Origin: Lentisphaeria bacterium
GTDB lineage: Bacteria > Verrucomicrobiota > Lentisphaeria > Oligosphaerales > Oligosphaeraceae
NCBI GenBank assembly: GCA_016302725.1
Contig: JAEDNB010000031.1
Span: 1-14,984, forward strand
Direction of reading: 5' to 3'
DNA length: 14,984 bases
Both the position numbers and the translations under genes were made by a program. The notes beneath the pieces were generated by a model that searched no databases, was not told the DNA's origin, and saw only the letters and a program-made list of their open reading frames with translations. Positions within the stretch are counted from its first letter, which is position 1. The number at the start of each line of letters is the position of its first letter. Shown here piece after piece: positions 1 through 5,992 of the stretch.

Positions 1-25
1 AGGACGCCCTAGAATGAAAGTTACA

Positions 26-72
26 GTTTAAACACGGAGGGCACGGAAACGCCCGGCAAGCCGGGCGCACGG
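26..72 (-). repeat. Intergenic palindrome-bearing repeat, copy A
   Basis: Read on the minus strand this 47-base element matches the plus-strand element at 428-472 at about 44 positions, so the two form an inverted pair. Its core is a hairpin, GCCCGGC-TT-GCCGGGC (7-bp stem, positions 51-66), followed by CCGTGCCCTCCGTG and an AAAC end. Compared with the other copy it carries one extra G and one extra C, which sit opposite each other at the base of the hairpin, so the stem is longer by one pair but still perfect. It behaves like a REP-type extragenic palindrome; the family is not recognised. Confidence 0.7.
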
Positions 73-324
73 CGGGGGCGGAAGGGGGCGCGGGGCTGCG
101 CCAGGCGCCTTGCGCCTGCCTTGCGCCATCGCGTGGGGCTGCGGGGGAGGAAATGCCCTGGCGGGCACCCCCTCCTCCGGCATTCCCCCCGCGCCGCCGC
201 GGCATCGCCGGGCCTCCCCGGCGATGGCCCCCGCCGTCCCAGCCTCCGGTTCCTGAGGCACCCCAAGGCCGATAGAGGCCCTGGGGCTTCGAAAAGCCAT
301 CCTCATATTTCGATAACGCCTTTG
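73..324. other. Gene-free stretch rich in GC hairpins
   Basis: No convincing protein gene is seen here; the short open frames have no ribosome-binding site or recognisable product. The stretch is instead dense in short inverted repeats: CAGGCGC-CTT-GCGCCTG at 102-118; AATGCC (152-157) with GGCATT (179-184), extended outward by GGGGG/CCCCC across a bulge; a 10-bp stem CATCGCCGGG/CCCGGCGATG with a 4-base loop at 203-226; and a small GGCTT/AAGCC hairpin near 277-291. It lies between two inverted repeat copies and runs directly into a plus-strand terminator. It could be a structured RNA on the plus strand, a cluster of extragenic palindromes, or the 3' flank of a gene outside the window. A TAGAAT hexamer at 10-15 could be a plus-strand -10 box, but its -35 would lie outside. 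Confidence 0.4.
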
Positions 325-372
325 TAGCCATAGGGATCTAGATTTCTAGATCCCTATGGCTGCGTTTTTTTA
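325..372 (+). terminator. Strong intrinsic terminator, plus strand
   Basis: A perfect 15-bp inverted repeat (329-343 with 346-360, loop TT) is extended by four more pairs, one of them G-T, to 325-364. It is followed after one base by seven T residues at 366-372. The T tract lies on the plus-strand side only, so the terminator acts on rightward transcription, opposite to every gene seen here. No gene is recognised on the plus strand in front of it. Confidence 0.85.
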
Positions 373-384
373 GCAATAAAACCG

Positions 385-417
385 GTTGGGCCATGCGGAG
401 CATGCATGGGCCAACCC
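385..417. repeat. Near-perfect palindrome
   Basis: GGTTGG-g-CCATGC (385-397) and GCATGG-g-CCAACC (405-417) pair with a single G-G mismatch in the middle and a 7-base loop. There is no T tract on either side, so this is not an intrinsic terminator. It lies between the plus-strand terminator and repeat copy B. Confidence 0.5.
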
Positions 418-427
418 TCTGTGCTCT

Positions 428-472
428 CCGTGCCCCGGCTTGCCGGGGTTTCCGTGCCCTCCGTGTTAAAAC
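428..472 (+). repeat. Intergenic palindrome-bearing repeat, copy B
   Basis: This 45-base element is the inverted partner of the one at 26-72. The hairpin is CCCGGC-TT-GCCGGG (6-bp stem, 433-446), followed by the same CCGTGCCCTCCGTG block. CCGTG words continue on both sides (CTCTCCGTG before it, CCCCGTGCCCCCGTG after it), suggesting growth from a short tandem unit. The two copies bracket about 355 bases containing the hairpin cluster and the plus-strand terminator. Confidence 0.7.
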
Positions 473-504
473 CCCGTGCCCCCGTGTCTACCCCCGCAGG
501 GAAC

Positions 505-544
505 AAAAAAGGCTGGCCATTGCCATGGGCAAGGGCCAGCCTTT
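505..544 (-). terminator. Intrinsic terminator of tRNA-Leu
   Basis: On the minus strand the transcript forms AAAGGCTGGCC / GGCCAGCCTTT (11-bp stem, 508-518 with 534-544) with a further TTGCC/GGCAA inner stem, and continues into six U residues (complement of the A run at 505-510). It begins nine bases after the CCA end of the tRNA-Leu gene and is clearly its terminator. Confidence 0.9.
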
Positions 545-553
545 GGGAAAGCA

Positions 554-640
554 TGGTACCGGAGGTGGGAATCGAACCCACAAGGGCTTTCGCCCGCCAG
601 ATTTTGAGTCTAGTGCGTCTGCCAATTCCGCCACTCCGGC
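554..640 (-). tRNA. tRNA-Leu (anticodon CAA)
   Basis: This is a complete class II tRNA. The acceptor stem GCCGGAG pairs with CTCCGGT (G1-U72 wobble), followed by A73 and an encoded CCA at 556-554. The anticodon stem CTAGA/TCTGG closes the loop CTCAAAA, giving anticodon CAA at 606-604, which reads the Leu codon UUG. The long variable arm GGGC-GAAA-GCCC and the T arm GTGGG-TTCGATT-CCCAC are typical of leucine tRNAs. It has its own promoter upstream and intrinsic terminator downstream, so it is transcribed independently of the AsmA-like gene before it. Confidence 0.97.
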
Positions 641-665
641 TTTATTGAGGGGGGAAGCGGGGGAT

Positions 666-693
666 ACTATACCGTCTTGCGGTGGGATTTCAA
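666..693 (-). promoter_or_regulatory. Sigma-70-type promoter of tRNA-Leu
   Basis: On the minus strand a -35 box TTGAAA (693-688) and a -10 box TATAGT (671-666) are separated by 16 bases; each matches the consensus at five of six positions. Transcription would start near 659, about 20 bases before the tRNA. A second possible pair, TTGACA (730-725, overlapping the stop codon of the preceding gene) and CATAAT (705-700), has a 19-base spacer and is less convincing. Confidence 0.7.
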
Positions 694-726
694 CCAGGGA
701 TTATGAGGCAGTCGATTGCCGGGGTG

Positions 727-3700
727 TCAATTTCCCGGGAAGAGATTCCGGAGAGTGGAGCGGAGTTTCCACTGGTGTTCTTGCGGAGTTCCGGTGAGTT
801 CGGCGTTGAAGGCCCAGGAGATGGGGCGGAGGAGCCAGGAGATTAGGCTTACGGATTTCAGGAGTTGTCCGGAGACCTGGAAATTCATCTGGTTGTCGTC
901 CAGTCGGTAGATACCGTTTCCGCGGAGGGCGATGAAGGAACCATCGGTGCGGATGTCCTGGAAGGCGATGGAGGCTCCCCAGCAATGGAAATCGGCGTCC
1001 AGGGTGGAGATTTTTCCCAGGGAGGCGATTTTATCCTTGGAGAAGAATCGGAAGGTGCCCCGGGAGATGATTTTTCCCAGTGTAGTGAGGGTAGGGACCC
1101 TCCAGAGGTCCATTTCATGGAGGTGTAGGGTTCCGTTTCCTTCCAGGAAGATGGGGCTTGCGCCCCAGTCTTTGAGGATGGCGAAATGTCCTTTGGCGTC
1201 CAGTTTTCCGGGGAGGGTGTCGGGGGTGTATTTTCGGTCGTCGTGGGGAAAGTCGGGGTCCACCAGTTTACCCTGGGAGAGTTTCATCAGTTGAGCGAGG
1301 GGGACTCCAGTGGCGTTGGCCAGGAACTCGGATTTTTTGAGAGTGAGGTCGTAGAATCCGGTGGTGGCGAGGGAGCCCTGGAAGAACTCTGCGGTGGGGA
1401 AGTCCCAGACGAGCCTGTTGTTGAGGAACTTCCATTTACCCTGGAGGTTTTGGAGTTGGATGTTTTTGTATTGGAGGGAGGGGGTATCCAGGGTGCCTTC
1501 CATGGAGAGGGAGGCGGGCATGCCCTGGTGGAACTGTCCATGCAGGGTGAAATTTGCCTGTGGGGGGAGTGTGAAGTCCTGGAGTTTTCCGGGGTCGTGG
1601 AAGAGGAGGCTTGCCAGCAGGGGTAGGGTGGGGAATTCGCCCGAGTGTTTTTCTCCGTGGAAGACTCCGCTGGTGCCCCGATGGAAATCCAGGGAGAGGG
1701 TTCCTGAGAAGCGGTTGTCTGGGTTTTCCCCTTGTTGGAGGGAGATTTTGGTGAGGCGGAGCCCCTCTTCGGGGAGTTTCAGGGAGAGGGTGGCGTGGAG
1801 GGAATGGAGGGGAAGTCCCCGATAACGAAAGTGGCGGGCCTCCAACGTGCCCGCCAGGTTCAGGTTCCATTTGTCCCCTTCGTAGCTTCGGTATTCCAGG
1901 AGGGGGAGTTGGATGAGGCATTGTTCGTTGGCAGGGGTGGTGCCAGGGGATTCCCATTGGAAGCCCTCCCAGATTGTATCGAAGATTTGGATGGCGCCGG
2001 GGTCGTGGAGGAGGTTGCGGAAGGAGAGGGGCGGCCCTGCCAGGCGGAGATTTTCCAGGGAGAGGCGGAAGGGGTGGAAGAGGATGGTGAGGTCGGCGGA
2101 GAGGGTGGAGTCGGAATCCTGGAGGGAGCCCTGGAGTTGGGGGAAGGAGATTTGGGTTTCCGTGAGATGGAAGCGGGAGGAGATGCGGGAGAAGCGGGTT
2201 TTCTTCATCTGCATCTGGGGCATGTCCAGGGTGCCTTCCAGTTGCCAGGGGAGTTTTTCCCAATCCCAGGATTGCTGGGGATTGAGGAGATGGCGTTGGG
2301 GCATGGAGAAGGAGAGTCGGGCGGGCTGTCCGGGATCCAGGCATTGGAACCAGGCCAGCACCGATTCTCCGTCCAGGGAGAGCGGGGTTTGGAGGAGTTG
2401 GTAGAGCAGTTCCGGGCGGAAGAGGCATTCCCCGTCGGCGATTTGGAGTGTGGAGTCCGAGGGGGTCCACAGGAGTGCGCCCTGTCCGGAGAGGACTTCC
2501 TGGCCTTCCAGGGTCACCTGTGGGCGGATGAGGAGGCGGATGGGCTGGCGGGGGTCCTGGGCAGGGGAGGTTTCCAGGTGCAGGGAGAGTTGGTTGGGGG
2601 AGTTCCCTGCCAGGTGTGAGGAGGCGTCCAGGGCGAGGTTGCCCTGGTTGGCCTGGAGGTGCAGGTTCAAGTCGGCCAGGTGGAACTTTCCCAGGGAGCT
2701 TTTGGCCTGTCCCAGGGAGACGGAGGCCTTCCATGCCCTCCAGTCGTTCCAGGGGGAGGGTTCCAGCCGGATTTGGAGGGTGGCATTGGTGAAGGCCTCC
2801 AGGGGGGTGTCCCGGCTTTGGAGCAACTCCAGGTCGTGGAGGAGTTCCTTGACATTGAGGGTGCCCTCCAGGGTTCCCTGGAGGGTTTTTTCCTGGAGGT
2901 CCATGGCGATTTCGCCCTGGAGGGACTGGGGGTGGTTTCCGGTCCATTCCTGTGCGGGGCCCAGAAGTTCCAGGTTTTGGAGCCGGAGTCCGCCCCTTTG
3001 GTAGGAGAGGGTTCCGGCGACCCGGGGGAGGATGAGCCCCTTCACCCGCAATTCCTGGGTGGAGAAATCGATTTGCGGGGCGGCGTCATGGAGATTCCAG
3101 GGGGTGGGGGGGAGCGTGCCCTGGAAGGTCATGGGGGAGGTGAAGACGAGCCAGGGGGGGAGGAGGGCAGGGGAGAGGTCCGCCAGGCGCAGGATGGTGC
3201 GGGGCATGCAGGCGGCCTGCACATTTCCCTGCACAGTCCGGGAAAGGAAATCCACGCTTCCCTGGGCGCGGAGGGCTTCCAGGGGGTTGTAGACAATGTG
3301 GAGGTCATCGAGGGAGAAGTGGCTTCTTTTAAGCAGGAAACTGGCCCGGGCCAGGGCGATGGCGCGTCCCAGGAATTCGCTGTCCGCCACGGAGGCCTCT
3401 CCCTGGAGGGCGAGGGAATCGGGGTCCTTGAGGCTTCCCGTGAGGCGGAGGGAGAGGGACATCTCCCCGGCGTCTTGGGCAAAGCGGGCGAATTGCTCCT
3501 GGAGCCGGGGCAGGGAAGCAGGCAGGGGAAGGGTGTTTCCTTGGATTTCGGCCGTCTTCCCCTCCGGGAGGGGGGTGTTCCCCAGGGCTTCGGCCGTTTC
3601 TTCCCCGGGGAGGGGGAGTCGGGGGGCGTCCGGGGCGTGGGGGAGGAGGGCCTGGAGGCATTCCTCCGCATCGTCCAGTTCCGTGAGATGGAGCAGGAGG

Positions 3701-4215
3701 GAGAGGCGGAACCCCTGGAGTTCCCCCTGGAGCGTTCCCAGGAGGGTCTTGGGGAGGGTGAGATAGAATTGACCGGAGAGGGGGGAGAATACCAAGTCCG
3801 TGTCCGTGTCCGTGTCTATGTCTGCATGGGGGGAGAGGGTGGCATGTCCGCCAGTGAAGAAGATTTCCTTGGGCACAAGTTTCCCCTGGAGCATGGGGAG
3901 GGGGCGGAAGGAGAGGAAGGCCGTGGGGAGGAAGAGGCGCGCCTCTCCTGCGGGCAGGGGGGCCTTCACTTCCACGTCGTTCAACTCCAGGCCGGTGAGG
4001 AGGTTTCCCTGCATGGCCCGGATATGGCAGGTGCCGCCCTCCGGGGCAAAGGAGTCCGCCAGGGCCTGTCGGAACCAGTGGGGGTATCCGAAGAGGGCGG
4101 GGGCGGCGAAGAGCAGGAGAAGCAGGGAGGACGTTGCCAGGGCCAGGGTCAGGGCGCCGTAGCAAAGCCAGCGCCGTCCGCGGCGCTTTGGGATGGGGGA
4201 CTGGGAAGCTTCCAT
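727..4215 (-). CDS. AsmA/TamB/YhdP-like giant envelope protein
   Basis: The protein has 1162 residues, with a basic N-terminus (KRRGRR, about 10-15), a single hydrophobic anchor (about 16-44) and then a very long periplasmic region rich in short alternating hydrophobic beta strands. The last ~160 residues (from about 999) resemble the AsmA-like C-terminal domain. Known relatives (AsmA, YhdP, TamB) are inner-membrane-anchored bridge proteins implicated in moving phospholipid to the outer membrane; that role is inferred here. The frame is open upstream to 4488, but that part is a shadow of the repeat gene in front, so I take the ATG at 4215, 13 bases after that gene's stop and just before the anchor. 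The start has no Shine-Dalgarno; it follows CCCCCTTCCCCCC. A run of Asp-Thr dipeptides (134-140) comes from a 6-base microsatellite at 3796-3825. Family fairly sure, exact subfamily not. Confidence 0.75.
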   Translation of the reverse strand: MEASQSPIPKRRGRRWLCYGALTLALATSSLLLLLFAAPALFGYPHWFRQALADSFAPEGGTCHIRAMQGNLLTGLELNDVEVKAPLPAGEARLFLPTAFLSFRPLPMLQGKLVPKEIFFTGGHATLSPHADIDTDTDTDLVFSPLSGQFYLTLPKTLLGTLQGELQGFRLSLLLHLTELDDAEECLQALLPHAPDAPRLPLPGEETAEALGNTPLPEGKTAEIQGNTLPLPASLPRLQEQFARFAQDAGEMSLSLRLTGSLKDPDSLALQGEASVADSEFLGRAIALARASFLLKRSHFSLDDLHIVYNPLEALRAQGSVDFLSRTVQGNVQAACMPRTILRLADLSPALLPPWLVFTSPMTFQGTLPPTPWNLHDAAPQIDFSTQELRVKGLILPRVAGTLSYQRGGLRLQNLELLGPAQEWTGNHPQSLQGEIAMDLQEKTLQGTLEGTLNVKELLHDLELLQSRDTPLEAFTNATLQIRLEPSPWNDWRAWKASVSLGQAKSSLGKFHLADLNLHLQANQGNLALDASSHLAGNSPNQLSLHLETSPAQDPRQPIRLLIRPQVTLEGQEVLSGQGALLWTPSDSTLQIADGECLFRPELLYQLLQTPLSLDGESVLAWFQCLDPGQPARLSFSMPQRHLLNPQQSWDWEKLPWQLEGTLDMPQMQMKKTRFSRISSRFHLTETQISFPQLQGSLQDSDSTLSADLTILFHPFRLSLENLRLAGPPLSFRNLLHDPGAIQIFDTIWEGFQWESPGTTPANEQCLIQLPLLEYRSYEGDKWNLNLAGTLEARHFRYRGLPLHSLHATLSLKLPEEGLRLTKISLQQGENPDNRFSGTLSLDFHRGTSGVFHGEKHSGEFPTLPLLASLLFHDPGKLQDFTLPPQANFTLHGQFHQGMPASLSMEGTLDTPSLQYKNIQLQNLQGKWKFLNNRLVWDFPTAEFFQGSLATTGFYDLTLKKSEFLANATGVPLAQLMKLSQGKLVDPDFPHDDRKYTPDTLPGKLDAKGHFAILKDWGASPIFLEGNGTLHLHEMDLWRVPTLTTLGKIISRGTFRFFSKDKIASLGKISTLDADFHCWGASIAFQDIRTDGSFIALRGNGIYRLDDNQMNFQVSGQLLKSVSLISWLLRPISWAFNAELTGTPQEHQWKLRSTLRNLFPGN

Positions 4216-4222
4216 GGGGGGA
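4216..4222 (-). promoter_or_regulatory. C-rich start context without Shine-Dalgarno
   Basis: The minus strand reads TCCCCCC immediately before the ATG at 4215. The whole 13-base gap to the preceding stop is pyrimidine-only apart from nothing resembling GGAGG, so translation probably depends on coupling to the upstream gene or on another start signal. The same TCCCCCCATG occurs at two other starts (5946 and 13776). Confidence 0.45.
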
Positions 4223-4228
4223 AGGGGG

Positions 4229-4651
4229 CTACCGCCTGGCGGGATTGCCTGCCTGGGCGGGGGAGAGGGTGCCATTGGTCCTTCCGGTGGAGCGCCCGTT
4301 CTGGTCGTAGTAGCGGACCGTGCCGTCGGAGGAGGTGGTGGCCCTCCCGGTGGAGCGCCCGTTCCGGTCGTAGTAGCGGACTGTGCCGTCGGGGGAGGTG
4401 GTGGCCCTCCCGGTGGAGCGCCCGTTCCGGTCGTAGTAGCGGACTGTGCCGTCGGAGGAGGTCTCCGAACGCCCGGTATAGCGTCCATTCTGGTCGTAGT
4501 GCCGGGCGTTGCCCCGGCTGTCGATTTCCGTGTAGCCCGTGGAGCGCCCGTTCTGGTCGTAGTGGCGGATGGTCTTGGCGCAGAGGGAGCCGGGAAGCAG
4601 GCCCAGAAGAAGCAGGGCCAGGGCGAATCGGAGTGCGCGGCAGAAGGACAT
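4229..4651 (-). CDS. Small secreted protein with five YD/RHS-like repeats
   Basis: The 140-residue protein starts with a signal peptide (hydrophobic core about 6-19, likely cleavage after SLCA at residue 25). It then consists almost wholly of a 21-residue unit beginning at residues 29, 50, 71, 92 and 113, the last one truncated, with consensus RYYDRNGRSTGRATTSSDGTV. The period and the YD..GR...DGTV pattern resemble the RHS/YD repeat, but real RHS proteins carry many more copies and a toxin domain, both absent here. The ATG at 4651 is preceded by GGAGA with a 7-base spacer. It is the first gene of a two-gene unit with the AsmA-like gene 13 bases downstream, so an envelope or periplasmic role is plausible. 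No function can be assigned. Confidence 0.75.
   Translation of the reverse strand: MSFCRALRFALALLLLGLLPGSLCAKTIRHYDQNGRSTGYTEIDSRGNARHYDQNGRYTGRSETSSDGTVRYYDRNGRSTGRATTSPDGTVRYYDRNGRSTGRATTSSDGTVRYYDQNGRSTGRTNGTLSPAQAGNPARR
4280..4567 (-). repeat. 63-bp tandem repeat array inside the YD-repeat gene
   Basis: Four full 63-base units and a partial fifth lie in frame within the small secreted protein gene (units begin at 4567, 4504, 4441, 4378 and 4315). Units three and four are nearly identical at the DNA level, while the first two are more diverged, which suggests recent duplication in the 3' half. Copy number could vary between strains by slippage or recombination without changing the frame. 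Confidence 0.85.
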
Positions 4652-4658
4652 CTTCGTT

Positions 4659-4663
4659 TCTCC
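4659..4663 (-). promoter_or_regulatory. Shine-Dalgarno of the YD-repeat gene
   Basis: GGAGA on the minus strand, seven bases before the ATG at 4651. It fixes the start of the repeat gene and shows that this organism does use Shine-Dalgarno pairing at some genes. Confidence 0.7.
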
Positions 4664-4673
4664 AGGGGGTTGG

Positions 4674-4707
4674 CCTCCCTCCCCTGGAAAAGACCGGGGG
4701 AGAGAGG
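4674..4707 (-). promoter_or_regulatory. Hairpin in the 5' leader of the YD-repeat gene
   Basis: On the minus strand CCTCTCTCCCC (4707-4697) pairs with GGGGAGGGAGG (4684-4674) over 11 bp with one U-G wobble and a 12-base loop. It sits in the leader just upstream of the Shine-Dalgarno. It has no U tract, so it is not an intrinsic terminator; it could affect translation or mRNA stability. Confidence 0.4.
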
Positions 4708-4720
4708 GGGTTTCTGTTAA

Positions 4721-4749
4721 TGTAACCTATTTATATTAAATAAGTTACA
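4721..4749. promoter_or_regulatory. AT-rich near-perfect palindrome, candidate operator
   Basis: TGTAAC-c-TATTTA-TAT-TAAATA-a-GTTACA is a 29-base inverted repeat with one C/A mismatch pair, in a short AT-rich island within GC-rich DNA. It lies between the argD stop (ends 4753) and the leader of the repeat gene. On the minus strand it overlaps plausible promoter parts: TATAAA at 4735-4730, and TTGACG at 4775-4770 spaced 18 bases from TATGTA at 4751-4746; neither set is strong. The likeliest reading is a regulator-binding site over the promoter of the repeat/AsmA unit. An RNA hairpin ending the argD message is the alternative, but it is AU-rich and lacks a U tract. Confidence 0.5.
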
Positions 4750-4752
4750 TAA

Positions 4753-5946
4753 TTAAATCGGAATCGCCTCGTCAAAAATCTCCAGGGCTTGCTGGACTTC
4801 CTGGGAAGTGATTTTCAGGGAGGGGAGGAGTCTCATGACCCCTTTTCCCGCAGTGAGGGTGAGCAGGCCCTTCTCCCGGCATTTGGCGGTGGCCTCGGGG
4901 AGGGCGTCGTCCAATTGGATTCCCAGGAGCAGTCCCATTCCCCGGACGTCGCGGATGGCCTTGTGTCGGGCTTTCATGGCTTCCAGCCCATCCCGCAGGG
5001 CCTGGCCCTGGCGCATGACGTTTTCCAGGACCTTTTCCTGGTCGAAGGCCTGGACGACGGCCAGTCCCGCTGCGGTGGCCAGGGGGTTTCCTCCGAAGGT
5101 GGAGCCGTGGGTCAGTCCGGGCTTATGGAGTTCCGCCAGTTTCCGGCTGAGTTGGAAGCATGCCAGGGGGATTCCGTTGCCCAGGGCCTTGGCGGTGGAG
5201 AAGGCGTCGGGCCGGATGCCATACTGCTGGAAGCAGAAAAAGGAGCCAGTGCGTCCCATGCCGGTCTGGACTTCGTCCAGGAGCAGGAGGAGTCCCTTTT
5301 CATCGCAAAGGCGCCGCAGGCCCTGGAGGAAATCCCGTGTGGCGGGATAGACGCCCCCCTCCGCCTGGACGGGTTCCAGGAAGATGGCGCAGGTGCGGGG
5401 GGAGATGGCCTTTTCCACGGCCTGGAGGTCGTTGTAGGGGACGGTGACGAATCCCGGCATGTCGGGTTCCATGCCCTGGCGGAAGATGGGCTGACCCGTG
5501 GCGGCGAGGGTGGCCAGGGTCCTCCCGTGGAAGGAGGTCTGGAAGACAATCACCTCGTGCCTTCCCCCGTGGCAGGAGCCCCAGAGCCTGGCGGTCTTGA
5601 GCATGCCTTCGTTGGCCTCTGCGCCGGAGTTGGCGAAGAAGACCTTTCCCTGGATGCCCCTCTGGGAGAGTTCGTGGGCCAGCCTGGGGGCGTTCAGGTT
5701 GCAGAAGAGGTTGGAGCAGTGCATCAGGGTGGAGGCCTGGCGCGCGATGGCCTGGGAGACGGCGGGGTGGCAGTGCCCCAGGCTGCAGACGCTGATGCCC
5801 GTGGTGAAATCCAGGTATTCCCGTCCATCCAGGTCCCAGAGTCTGGAGCCCTCTCCGCGCACCATGATGGGGGTGGAGAAGTTGTAGGTGGGGACCATGG
5901 CGTCCTGGTAGAGTGCGCGGATTTCTTCGGAGGAGGGGGTTGTCAT
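4753..5946 (-). CDS. argD: Acetylornithine aminotransferase (class III PLP enzyme)
   Basis: The 397-residue protein is a full-length class III aminotransferase. It converts N-acetylglutamate semialdehyde and glutamate to N-acetylornithine and 2-oxoglutarate in cytoplasmic arginine synthesis; ArgD enzymes often also serve lysine synthesis. Visible family marks are NSGAEAN (106-112), FHGRTLATLAATG (139-151), the LLLDEVQTG block with Asp224 that binds the PLP ring, STAKALGNG with the PLP lysine Lys253, and HGSTFGGNPL with Thr283. The frame is open a further 37 codons upstream, but that part overlaps the end of fabI and is proline-rich noise, so the ATG at 5946 is chosen. No Shine-Dalgarno; the start follows CCTCCTCCCCCC. 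It is the last gene of the train, 46 bases after fabI; no other arginine genes are near. A related ornithine or succinylornithine enzyme cannot be excluded. Confidence 0.9.
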   Translation of the reverse strand: MTTPSSEEIRALYQDAMVPTYNFSTPIMVRGEGSRLWDLDGREYLDFTTGISVCSLGHCHPAVSQAIARQASTLMHCSNLFCNLNAPRLAHELSQRGIQGKVFFANSGAEANEGMLKTARLWGSCHGGRHEVIVFQTSFHGRTLATLAATGQPIFRQGMEPDMPGFVTVPYNDLQAVEKAISPRTCAIFLEPVQAEGGVYPATRDFLQGLRRLCDEKGLLLLLDEVQTGMGRTGSFFCFQQYGIRPDAFSTAKALGNGIPLACFQLSRKLAELHKPGLTHGSTFGGNPLATAAGLAVVQAFDQEKVLENVMRQGQALRDGLEAMKARHKAIRDVRGMGLLLGIQLDDALPEATAKCREKGLLTLTAGKGVMRLLPSLKITSQEVQQALEIFDEAIPI

Positions 5947-5953
5947 GGGGGGA
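5947..5953 (-). promoter_or_regulatory. C-rich start context of argD
   Basis: The minus strand reads TCCCCCC directly before the ATG, within the pyrimidine tract CCTCCTCCCCCC. There is no GGAGG-like sequence in the 46-base gap after fabI. The same ten bases TCCCCCCATG occur at 4215 and 13776. Confidence 0.45.
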
Positions 5954-5992
5954 GGAGGCGTGGGGGGATGGGGGCGGGGCCGTGGGTGATCC

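Noticed and set aside
121..327. 68-codon plus-strand frame ending at the terminator
   Set aside because: It has no ribosome-binding site, a low-complexity Arg/Pro/Gly composition and no recognisable motif. Its end near the terminator is suggestive, but not enough to call a gene.
3796..3825. 6-base microsatellite (GTCCGT) in the AsmA-like gene
   Set aside because: Only about three perfect copies, in frame, adding Asp-Thr dipeptides to a surface region; not a phase-variation switch because each unit keeps the frame.
4216..4488. 91-residue N-terminal extension of the AsmA-like protein
   Set aside because: The extension is a Pro/Thr-rich out-of-frame reading of the YD-repeat gene. The repeat gene has a Shine-Dalgarno and signal peptide, and the AsmA-like anchor follows directly after the Met at 4215.
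4280..4567. Regularly spaced repeats as a possible CRISPR array
   Set aside because: The 63-base period is fully in frame, the repeats encode a coherent 21-residue protein unit, and there are no unique spacers.
2659..4725. 688-codon open frame on the plus strand
   Set aside because: It is antisense to the AsmA-like gene and the repeat gene; its repeated ending mirrors the 63-bp repeats on the other strand. No domain is recognisable.
4721..4749. BirA (biotin repressor) operator
   Set aside because: The TGTAACC half-site and spacing look loosely like the BirA site, but the match is incomplete and no biotin gene is nearby, so a specific regulator is not named.
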